64,000 nucleotides of DNA from RBG-16-64-13 sp963718375 (GTDB lineage: Bacteria; Actinomycetota; Thermoleophilia; RBG-16-64-13). The notes beneath the pieces were generated by a model. It worked only from the letters and a program-made list of their open reading frames with translations, had not been told where the DNA came from and did no database searches. This document shows positions 9,544-17,103 of this stretch, piece after piece; within the stretch, counting starts at the first letter, position 1; the number at the start of each line of letters is the position of its first letter. The DNA lies in contig CAVQZD010000005.1 in NCBI GenBank assembly GCA_963718375.1, positions 1,116,001 through 1,180,000 of the forward strand, in the 5' to 3' direction. The translations under genes were made by a program, and so were the position numbers.

Positions 9544-10959
9544 ATGGACAAGACCACCCGCTATGTCGTGCTGGCTGTCGCCACCCTTGCCGGCTTCGTG
9601 GCCACATTCGCGGCCTCGGGCATCATCGTGGCGTTGAAGCCGCTCGACGATCAGTTCCGTCTCTCGCCCTCGGTCATAACCTGGATACCGCTCACTTACG
9701 TCTTAGCCGCGGGAGCTCTTGTCATGCCCGCCGGGCGCATGGGCGACATCTACGGCCGCATGAAGATCTTCGCGATAGGTCTGTTAGGCTTTACCGTCTT
9801 CAATTTCGCCGCTGCTTTCGCTCCCTCCGAAGCGTGGCTGGTGACCTTCCGCACGCTTCAAGGCGCAGCCGCCGCTCTTCTCTTCGCCACAAACATCGCG
9901 CTCGCGACGCTCTCCCACCCCCCGGAGGAGCGGGGCCGGGCCCTCGGCATACTCACGGCCGGCGTGTATCTGGGCTCGACCACCGGACCCTTCCTCGGTG
10001 GATTGCTGGTGCATCACCTGGGATGGGAGTCCCTGTTCTTCTTCACCGGCGGCGTCACGCTCCTCACCCTCATGCTGACCGTGTGGGCGATGCGCAGAGT
10101 GGAGTGGAAGGAGCCCAGGGAGGGACCTTTCGACAGACTGGGCTCGGTGATGTGGGCGGTGGCTCTGCCCACCCTGCTGATGGGCTTCACCTTCCTGCCG
10201 CGCTTGTCCGGTATCTTGCTGACGGCCACGGGGATCCTCGCGCTGGTGTTCTTCTTGTGGTGGGAGACGCGCGCCGTGGACCCGGTGCTCAGTGTGAACC
10301 TGTTCCGCACCAATCGCGCATTTGCCTTCTCGAACGCAGCGGCGCTCATCAACTACAGCGCCACCTTCGCCATCATCTTCCTGATCGGCCTGTACCTCGA
10401 ATACATCCTGGGTCTTGATGAGAACGTCGCCGGATATGTGCTGGTAGCGATGCCCTTCATGCAGATGGTGGTCTCGCCCTTCGCGGGGCGGTTGGCAGAT
10501 CGAGTCCAACCCCGCCTGGTCGCGGCTTCGGGCCAAGCTCTGTGCATATTGGGGCTTGCCGCCTTCGTTTTTCTGACCGACAGCACCCCCATCCCGTACA
10601 TCGTCGCGACCCTCGGCGTCTTGGGGGTGGGGTTCGGGCTCTTCGCTTCTCCTACGGCCCACATTGCAATGGGAAGCGTGGAGAAACGAGACTTGGGCAT
10701 GGCCTCAGCCACCCTGGCGACTATGCGTGTGTCGGGACAAGGGGTCAGCATCGGCATATCTGGCTTGGTCATAGCTCTCATGGTGGGGGCGAAACCCAAG
10801 CTGCTGCCCGTGGACTACTCGAATCTGCTGACCAGCATGCGCATCAGCTTCGCGATCTTCGTGGTCCTGTGCTGCCTGGGACTGGTGGCGGTGTTGTTGA
10901 GCCGCAAAGTCGAGGATTCCGCCGGCGCGGACGGGATTCCTACCGGGACGCAACACTGA
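9544..10959 (+). CDS. MFS transporter, DHA2 (EmrB/QacA-like) family
   Basis: This 471-residue protein has about 14 hydrophobic segments, the DHA2 arrangement. It has the motif A-like GRMGDIYGRMKIF between helices 2 and 3 and motif C-like glycine-rich GVYLGSTTGPFLGGLL in helix 5. Members export drugs or metabolites using the proton gradient. I chose the ATG at 9544, directly before the first helix; a GTG at 9508 would add 12 polar residues. No regulator is adjacent, so the substrate is open. Confidence 0.88.
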   Translation: MDKTTRYVVLAVATLAGFVATFAASGIIVALKPLDDQFRLSPSVITWIPLTYVLAAGALVMPAGRMGDIYGRMKIFAIGLLGFTVFNFAAAFAPSEAWLVTFRTLQGAAAALLFATNIALATLSHPPEERGRALGILTAGVYLGSTTGPFLGGLLVHHLGWESLFFFTGGVTLLTLMLTVWAMRRVEWKEPREGPFDRLGSVMWAVALPTLLMGFTFLPRLSGILLTATGILALVFFLWWETRAVDPVLSVNLFRTNRAFAFSNAAALINYSATFAIIFLIGLYLEYILGLDENVAGYVLVAMPFMQMVVSPFAGRLADRVQPRLVAASGQALCILGLAAFVFLTDSTPIPYIVATLGVLGVGFGLFASPTAHIAMGSVEKRDLGMASATLATMRVSGQGVSIGISGLVIALMVGAKPKLLPVDYSNLLTSMRISFAIFVVLCCLGLVAVLLSRKVEDSAGADGIPTGTQH

Positions 10960-10998
10960 CGTCTCTCGGCGTTTCGCGCGGTACCGGCCGAGGGGCGC

Positions 10999-11004
10999 TA
11001 TAAT
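10999..11004 (+). promoter_or_regulatory. Candidate -10 (TATAAT) of typA
   Basis: A consensus TATAAT lies 60 bases before the typA start. No convincing -35 is seen at the right distance. Immediately downstream, 11010-11025 is a GTCCTCA/TGAGGAC inverted repeat with a two-base centre, which would sit near the 5' end of the mRNA. Confidence 0.5.
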
Positions 11005-11063
11005 CCCGTGTCCTCACTTGAGGACCTAAGTCCGCAATCATCCAGGTAGGACCCGAAGGATCA

Positions 11064-12944
11064 ATGACGCCCACCCAAGCAGCTCAGCAGGCGAGCAACA
11101 TCCGCAACGTTGCGATCATCGCCCACATCGACCACGGCAAGACCACGCTGATAGACTCCATCTTCAGAGCCGCTCATGTCTTCCGCGAAGACCAGCGCAT
11201 GGAAGAGCGGGTCATGGACTCGGGCGCCCTGGAACGTGAGCGGGGCATCACTATCCGCTCCAAACACTGCACTGTCAGCTGGGGCGACTACCTGATCAAC
11301 ATCGTCGACACGCCTGGACATGCAGACTTCTCGGGCGAGGTCGAACGAGTCCTGTCCATGGTCGACTCCGTACTTCTTCTGGTCGACGCCAACGAGGGTC
11401 CCATGCCACAGACCCGGTACGTGCTCATGCGCGCACTCCGGTTGGGGCTTCACCCCATCGTGGTAGTCAACAAGGTCGACCGCCCCAACGCACAGCCACA
11501 GGACGCGCTCAACAAGACCTTCGACCTCTTCCTCGAGCTGGGTGCGACCGACGACCAGGCCGACTTCTCAGTCGTGTATGGTTCGGCGCTGGAAGGCTGG
11601 ATGGTCTACGATCACGGCTGCGTGGTCCGCCAAGGCATGGACGCCCTCTTCGAGACCATTGTGAAAGACGTCCCGGCACCGCCGGCCCTGCTTGAGTCAC
11701 CCTTTCGAATGCAGGTCTCCACACTGGCCTGGAGTGACTACCTCGGCCGTATAGGCTGCGGTCGTGTACTCGAAGGCTCCCATCGCCAGGGAGATGACCT
11801 GGTCCGCACGTCCGCTGAGTGGACCGGCTCGGACCGCGGAGACACCGATTGGCAAGTCTCGAACGTCCAGAGCACCCGCAGCGCCCATCTGTGGGTCACT
11901 CGCGGTCTGGAGCGCGAGGAAGTTGAGGAGGTCCACGCCGGAGACATAGTGTGGATCAACTGTCCCGAGGACCTGAACATCGGCGACACCCTGTCGGCTC
12001 CCGACCTGGAGAGTCCGGCCCTACGCCCCCTGGAGATCGAAGAGCCCACCGTATCGATGCTCTTCTTGATCAACAACAGTCCCTTCTCGGGGCAAGATGG
12101 GCAAGCGGTGACCCTCCGCCAGATCAAGGAGCGCCTCCAGAAGGAGCTGCGCGTGAACGTCGCTCTACGGGTCGAAGACCTGGGGCGACCTGACGGAGTC
12201 AAGGTATCGGGTCGCGGCGAGCTGCACCTGGGCATACTCATCGAGGAGATAAGGCGCGAAGGTATGGAGCTGTGCGTCTCCCGCCCCGAGGTCATCACGC
12301 GTCGCGACGAGGCCGGCCGTCTGCTCGAACCGGTCGAGGAGCTCACCATCGACGTCCCGGACGAATATCAGGGGGTTGTGATCGAGAAGCTCGCCCAACG
12401 CAAGGGCGAACTCATGGGCATGCACAACGCCGGTACGGGAGTGGTGCGCCTCGAGATGAGCATCCCCACCCGGGGGTTGATCGGCTATAGGAGCGAGTTT
12501 CTCACTGATACGCGCGGGTTGGGCATCATGTCCTCTCGCTATGTAGGTCATCAACCATGGCGTGGCGAGGTCACCCACCGGGACAGGGGCTCACTGGTGA
12601 GCATGGCCAACGGATCTGCCACTGGCTACTCGCTGGAGAGCCTGCAAGCCCGCGGGACACTGTTCATATCACCCATGGACCCGGTCTACGAAGGCATGAT
12701 CGTGGGCGAACACTCCCGCGCCGGCGACCTAGTCTGCAATCCGACTAAGACCAAACAGCTGGGCAACTACCGCTCCGAGAACAAGGAGATCGACGCCGGC
12801 CTCAAGGTCCCCCGCAAGATGTCGCTGGATCAGGCCCTGGAATGGATAGCCGACGACGAACTCGTCGAGGTCACCCCCGGCTCGGTGCGCGTACGCAAGA
12901 CGCTCCTGGAAGACGTGGACCGCAAGCGAGCGGCAAAGAGCTAG
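11064..12944 (+). CDS. typA: Translational GTPase TypA/BipA
   Basis: This ribosome-associated GTPase is related to EF-G and takes part in stress and cold adaptation. The 626-residue protein has G1 AHIDHGKTT at about 19-27, the switch region RERGITIRSKH, G3 DTPGHADF and G4 NKVDRPNA, then EF-G-like domains III and V and the BipA-specific C-terminal domain ending near residue 615. Length and domain order are normal for TypA. GAAGGATCA just before the ATG supplies the ribosome site. A TATAAT at 10999 is the likely promoter. Confidence 0.96.
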   Translation: MTPTQAAQQASNIRNVAIIAHIDHGKTTLIDSIFRAAHVFREDQRMEERVMDSGALERERGITIRSKHCTVSWGDYLINIVDTPGHADFSGEVERVLSMVDSVLLLVDANEGPMPQTRYVLMRALRLGLHPIVVVNKVDRPNAQPQDALNKTFDLFLELGATDDQADFSVVYGSALEGWMVYDHGCVVRQGMDALFETIVKDVPAPPALLESPFRMQVSTLAWSDYLGRIGCGRVLEGSHRQGDDLVRTSAEWTGSDRGDTDWQVSNVQSTRSAHLWVTRGLEREEVEEVHAGDIVWINCPEDLNIGDTLSAPDLESPALRPLEIEEPTVSMLFLINNSPFSGQDGQAVTLRQIKERLQKELRVNVALRVEDLGRPDGVKVSGRGELHLGILIEEIRREGMELCVSRPEVITRRDEAGRLLEPVEELTIDVPDEYQGVVIEKLAQRKGELMGMHNAGTGVVRLEMSIPTRGLIGYRSEFLTDTRGLGIMSSRYVGHQPWRGEVTHRDRGSLVSMANGSATGYSLESLQARGTLFISPMDPVYEGMIVGEHSRAGDLVCNPTKTKQLGNYRSENKEIDAGLKVPRKMSLDQALEWIADDELVEVTPGSVRVRKTLLEDVDRKRAAKS

Positions 12945-12951
12945 CCCGGCT

Positions 12952-13593
12952 CTACGGCACCCATTGCTGCTCGATGGCTACCACGCCGTCGGAGTCACGC
13001 TCGATCCACCAGAGACCCTCGGACAGACCGGCATCGCTGGCTTCAGGAGGCCCCACGAGATTCCAGAAGTCATAGAAGTCCGACCACGAGCACGGGGGAT
13101 CCGCCACATCTATCGGCTCGACCCTGCTGTAAGTGGTAATGACCACCGAGTCCGAGACGGTGAAGGTACGAAGCTTGGTGTTGTTGTTGCGAGCGTAGTA
13201 GTCGTTGTCGACGCTCTCGCCCGGTGCGATGAGGCCATCGGCGACTGCCGCGGCATCAGCTTCGGCCCCTGTCAGGAAGTCGACGTAGTCGATCTTGAGC
13301 TTGCGCGTTGTGCCATCCATCCAGACGTCTGTGATTATCCCGCAGGCCTTGATGTTGCCGTCGGGCAACAGTTCTTCCGACGCGCCGACCTCCACAGTGG
13401 TGGTGGTGCTCGCCGGTGCGGCGGTCGAGGTGGAAGCCATTTCGCTGGTGGTCGTCACACCAGCCGACGTGGTCGAGGGGGACACAGTGGTCGCCTCGCC
13501 TGAACCTGCGCAACCGGTGACAGCCAGGCCGATCATGACAGCCAGTGCTAGGACCGGCCACTTCGACGAGATGGTATTGAACGCTGATCTCAT
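12952..13593 (-). CDS. Lipoprotein A of a three-member tandem paralogous family, function unknown
   Basis: This 213-residue lipoprotein has a signal helix, a lipobox LAVTGC at about 22-27, and a Thr/Ser-rich linker (about 30-75). Its folded domain begins GNIKACGIITDVWMDG and includes KLKIDYVDFLTGAEADAA, a segment with DNDYYARNNNTKLRTF, and a C-terminal WWIERD block. I chose the ATG at 13593 because GGAGGGGT lies upstream and the signal peptide starts there. Genes 13750-14439 and 14479-15115 encode the same layout, so this is a local triplication. I do not recognise the family. A surface role anchored to the membrane is inferred from the lipobox. Confidence 0.8.
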   Translation of the reverse strand: MRSAFNTISSKWPVLALAVMIGLAVTGCAGSGEATTVSPSTTSAGVTTTSEMASTSTAAPASTTTTVEVGASEELLPDGNIKACGIITDVWMDGTTRKLKIDYVDFLTGAEADAAAVADGLIAPGESVDNDYYARNNNTKLRTFTVSDSVVITTYSRVEPIDVADPPCSWSDFYDFWNLVGPPEASDAGLSEGLWWIERDSDGVVAIEQQWVP

Positions 13594-13749
13594 GTAGCCC
13601 ACCCCTCCGTCCGCTCGTGATCCCGCACGGCAGGTACCGTGCTTCGGTGTTGCCTCTAGCGTAGGCGCTTTGAGCGCCGGATGCCAGTGCCAGACAAGAG
13701 ACAGGGCCGCCGTCCGCAACCGGAAGACGGTCCCTTCGTCTCGCTTCGT

Positions 13750-14439
13750 CTAGGAGATGAACTGCTCGGTGATCTTGACAACGGTGTCCCCGGACCGCTC
13801 GATCCACCAGGGCGCCCCGTAGAAATCGGAGATGCCTTGGTCAAGTGACGACTGAACCCCCGCCTTCCAGAAGCTGACGAATTCAGACCAAGTGCACGGC
13901 GGATCCGGATTCGAGTCCAGTGGATACGCGCGCGTACAGGTGACGAGGGCCGCGCCGTCCGCGATGAGCCACTCCCGGAGCCTCGTGCTCTGATTGCGCA
14001 CGTACACGGGGACCTCCTCGTCAGGTCCGATCACACCCGCGGCCCGCGCGGCAGCGGTGGCCGCATCACCATAGAAGACGTCGCAGTAGTCGATGGTGAG
14101 GTACCGTCGCCCTTGTGCATCTATCCACACGTTGTGAATGAAGCCAAGGGACTTGACGTGACCGTTAGACAGCTTCACCTCGGTGCTGGCGAGTGTCGTC
14201 ACGGTCTGTTTGGAGGCCGTAGAGGCCCCAGTCTCAGTGGACGACGTCGCCGAGGTGGCAATCTGGGCCTCGGCCGAGGCCGTCTCCTCGGAGGTGCCGG
14301 TGCTAACGGAAGCCACGGGGGCCGTGGTCTCGGACGCAGCGGTGCTCTCGTTGCCACAGCCGGTCACACCGACTACCAGTGCAGCGACCGCTGCAGCCAA
14401 TGCGATCACTAGTACCGCTGACGTCGCCATTCTTCTCAT
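13750..14439 (-). CDS. Lipoprotein B of the tandem paralogous family
   Basis: This 229-residue protein has a signal helix, lipobox GVTGC at about 25-29, a long Ser/Thr/Ala linker (about 30-85), and a domain aligning with lipoprotein A: HVKSLGFIHNVWIDAQGRR, then YLTIDYCDVFYGDAATAAA and, near the end, PWWIERSGDTVVKI. It is the most diverged of the three. AAGGGGAGCAAG before the ATG supplies the ribosome site. Its 156-base distance from lipoprotein A leaves room for a separate promoter. Function unknown. Confidence 0.8.
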   Translation of the reverse strand: MRRMATSAVLVIALAAAVAALVVGVTGCGNESTAASETTAPVASVSTGTSEETASAEAQIATSATSSTETGASTASKQTVTTLASTEVKLSNGHVKSLGFIHNVWIDAQGRRYLTIDYCDVFYGDAATAAARAAGVIGPDEEVPVYVRNQSTRLREWLIADGAALVTCTRAYPLDSNPDPPCTWSEFVSFWKAGVQSSLDQGISDFYGAPWWIERSGDTVVKITEQFIS

Positions 14440-14478
14440 CTTGCTCCCCTTCGCTCAAGCCGGTGCGAGTGCGTGACT

Positions 14479-15115
14479 CTACGGCAGGAACTGTTGGTCG
14501 ATCCTTACCACCGTACTGCCGTCCCGTTCGATCCGACCACGGGCCGCTGAGCTCCCAGAGCGCCGAGAGCTCCGCCCACGTGATGGGCACGAGCCCTTCA
14601 TCGTGGCTCCTTCTTGGGTCGAGGGTGACGGCTACTGAATCAGACACGGTGAAGGTACGAAGCTTGGGATTATTGTTCCTGACGTAATAGTCATCCTCGA
14701 CGTGCTGGCCCGCGGCGATCTCACCGGCGGCGATGGCCGCGGCATCCGCTTCGGCCCCTGTCAGGTAGTCGACGTAGTCAATCGTCAGCTTACGGGTTCC
14801 GTTCTCCTCCCATATTTCTTTGATGATGCCGCAAGCCTTGATGCTGCCGTTCGCCAGCACTTGCTCCGAGCTCGTGCGCGCAGCTGAGACGCCGGTCGAG
14901 ACGCCGGTCGAGACGGAAGTAGTGGTCGAGAGGACGGTCTGGTCTTCGGTCGAGGTAGTGGCCTCCGAGGTGGTCGTCTCGGTCGTGCTTGTCAGGTCAG
15001 TGGAGACTGAGGTGCTGGCAGCTCCATTCTCGCAGCCGATCGCGGCAAGAGACACCATCGTCATGAGCAGTAGTAGGAGCGATGCACGGAACGCGGATCG
15101 TGGCGGCGGTTTCAT
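14479..15115 (-). pseudogene. Lipoprotein C of the tandem family, frameshifted near its 3' end
   Basis: From the ATG at 15115 (GGGGGAACACGCA upstream) the frame encodes a signal helix, lipobox LAAIGC, a Thr-rich linker and the shared domain, with IKACGIIKEIWEENGTRK and TIDYVDYLTGAEADAAA closely matching lipoprotein A. After WELSGPW the frame is lost. The expected ending IERDGSTVVRIDQQFLP followed by a stop at 14479 is intact in another frame, and the segment between them is about a dozen codons shorter than in lipoprotein A. The broken frame runs on to 14303, inside the lipoprotein B gene. This looks like a small deletion that changed the frame. Confidence 0.75.
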
Positions 15116-15227
15116 TGCGTGTTCCCCCTTTGGACCTATCCTTGTGCGCGTCTTGTGCACGGAAAGGAACGTGGTCGTCCCGGCCACCGTTTGCCGGTGG
15201 TGAGCATTTGAGCCTGGAATGCGCTAT

Positions 15228-15251
15228 ACTTGCAGCGCATTAACACAGACA
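15228..15251. promoter_or_regulatory. Inverted repeat covering the -10 of the DEAD-box helicase gene
   Basis: AATGCGCT and AGCGCATT are perfect eight-base arms around an eight-base centre. The likely -10, TATACT at 15235-15240, lies inside the repeat. This could be an operator or a hairpin at the transcript 5' end. The helicase start is about 105 bases further on, so the mRNA would have a long leader. Confidence 0.4.
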
Positions 15252-15356
15252 CGGTTGTCCCCCCGCCGCTCTTTTCCCGTGAAGACCCGAACGGATCAAC
15301 TGCGTCTACAATCGCAGTGCATCCGCTGTGACGCACGGCAAGGAGCTACAGTTCCA

Positions 15357-16610
15357 ATGAATTTCGCTGATTTAGGCCTGCAGGCAGGCCTTCTCAAGGC
15401 TGTAAACGACCTTGGGTACACAGACCCCACCCCCATCCAAGAACAGGCCATACCGCTCGCCCTTGAGGGACGCGACCTCCTAGGGTGCGCCCAGACGGGC
15501 ACCGGCAAGACCGCCGCGTTCGTCCTGCCCGCTCTGCAGCGCATAGCTGAGTCCGCGGGCACGAGGCAGCCACAGCCAAGCGGACCCAGGCAACATGCCG
15601 GCCGCACCCCTACCGCCGCTCTCGTGGTGACTCCCACCAGAGAACTGGCAAGCCAGATAGACGAGGTCGCCCGCGCCTGCGCCAAGTACACCGGACACAA
15701 AGTGGCCGCAGTGTACGGCGGAGTCGGATATGACCCTCAGCTCAAGAAACTCCGCAGGGGCGTCGACCTTCTCGTGGCCACCCCCGGTCGCCTCTTGGAC
15801 CTCCAACAGAGGGGTGAGGTAGATCTGTCGCAGGTGAGCATCCTAGTCCTCGATGAGGCAGACCGAATGTTGGACATGGGCTTCTGGCCCGATGTGCGCA
15901 GGATCCTTGCGCTGCTACCGAGCAAGCGCCAGAACATGCTCTTCTCGGCGACCTTGTCCAAGGATGTCATGCGCGTCGCCGGCCCGATGCTCCACGACCC
16001 AGCGAGGGTCGAGGTCACTCCTAGCGCCACACCGGTGGAAGCCATAACTCAGGCCGTGTATCCGGTCGCCGAACCGCAGAAGATCGATCTGCTGGTCCGC
16101 CTGCTCGAAGAGGAGAAGTCCAACCGCGTGTTGGTCTTCACTCGCACCAAGCACCGCGCCGACCGAGTGTGCCGTCACCTCGAGCGCAACCGCATCAAGG
16201 GTGCGGCGATCCATTCCAACCGGACCCAGGCCCAACGACAGAGAGCGCTGGACGGGTTCAAGGACGGTACCTACCGCGTGCTCGTGGCTACAGACATCGT
16301 TGCCCGCGGCATCGACGTGGACCGCATCTCGCACGTCATCAACTATGACCTCCCTTCGCAACCTCAGGATTACGTACACCGCATCGGGCGCACCGCGCGC
16401 GCCGGCGCCACTGGTTCTGCCATCACCTTCTTGGCTGCCGAACAGGCGGGCGAGCTGCGCCAGATAGAGTTGCTGCTGGGTCAGACCCTGCCGTGCCAAG
16501 ACCTCGAGGGCTTCACCTACATGGAACGCCTGGTCCCCAGCCCGGACCGTACGGCTATCAAACCCAAACCGCGGCTCGTATACAACGGGAGCAAGCGCAG
16601 GCGCCGCTGA
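15357..16610 (+). CDS. DEAD-box ATP-dependent RNA helicase (RhlE-like)
   Basis: This 417-residue helicase carries the complete DEAD-box motif set in order: FADLGL with the Q motif TPIQEQAIP, Walker A AQTGTGKTA, PTRELA, TPGRLLD, DEAD in LVLDEADRMLDMGF, SAT, then LVATDIVARGIDVDRI and HRIGRTARAG. The C-terminal tail is short and basic (KRRRR). I chose the ATG at 15357 because the Q-motif lead begins there and AAGGAG lies upstream, although with an 11-base spacer. Such helicases unwind structured RNA in ribosome assembly or cold adaptation. Confidence 0.93.
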   Translation: MNFADLGLQAGLLKAVNDLGYTDPTPIQEQAIPLALEGRDLLGCAQTGTGKTAAFVLPALQRIAESAGTRQPQPSGPRQHAGRTPTAALVVTPTRELASQIDEVARACAKYTGHKVAAVYGGVGYDPQLKKLRRGVDLLVATPGRLLDLQQRGEVDLSQVSILVLDEADRMLDMGFWPDVRRILALLPSKRQNMLFSATLSKDVMRVAGPMLHDPARVEVTPSATPVEAITQAVYPVAEPQKIDLLVRLLEEEKSNRVLVFTRTKHRADRVCRHLERNRIKGAAIHSNRTQAQRQRALDGFKDGTYRVLVATDIVARGIDVDRISHVINYDLPSQPQDYVHRIGRTARAGATGSAITFLAAEQAGELRQIELLLGQTLPCQDLEGFTYMERLVPSPDRTAIKPKPRLVYNGSKRRRR

Positions 16611-16638
16611 ATCAGGGGCCAGGTGCTAGCATGAGCGG

Positions 16639-17100
16639 ATGATCGAGCTCAGCATCGAGGTCGCCCAACCTCACGAGGTCTTTGCCATCCTCGAGCTCAT
16701 CGAAGAGCTCCTCACGGAGCTTGAAGACGAGCGGGTGGACATCCCATGGGTCAATCGCGAGAAACTTCACGCCGACATCAGGCGGAATCTGGACACCGAG
16801 TCCGGGACCAAGTACGGCCCGGGTCGGCTGATGGCGATCCTCGCCAAGGACTCCAACGGCGTCGCAGTCGGCTTACTCACCCTCGTAGAGAGCTTCGCCC
16901 TCTACGCCGGAGGCGAGTACGGCGTCATAGATGACATGTACGTCCGTCCTGAGTACCGCGGCCAAGATGTCGAACGACAACTGCTTGACGAGGCCGTGGC
17001 AATAGCTACCCGGCGCGGGTGGTTCCACCTGGACATCACTGGGCGCGAGGGCGATCGCAACGAACGCGCCGCTCGTTTCTCCCGAGGACTGGGGTTGTAG
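16639..17100 (+). CDS. GNAT family N-acetyltransferase
   Basis: This 153-residue protein has the GNAT core. The beta-4 strand is in GVIDDMYVRPEYRGQ, and the acetyl-CoA binding region follows as DVERQLLDEAVAIATRRG, a variant of the usual QxxGxG/A loop with glycine replaced. The C-terminal NERAARFSRGLGL is the common FYxxxGF-like end. The substrate is unknown. Its stop is three bases before the P-type ATPase start, so the two may be co-translated. Confidence 0.8.
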   Translation: MIELSIEVAQPHEVFAILELIEELLTELEDERVDIPWVNREKLHADIRRNLDTESGTKYGPGRLMAILAKDSNGVAVGLLTLVESFALYAGGEYGVIDDMYVRPEYRGQDVERQLLDEAVAIATRRGWFHLDITGREGDRNERAARFSRGLGL

Positions 17101-17103
17101 GGC

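Noticed and set aside
9784..10662. Long minus-strand open frame opposite the DHA2 transporter gene
   Set aside because: The product is highly charged and Gln/Arg-rich, without structure, while the plus strand encodes a clear 14-helix transporter.
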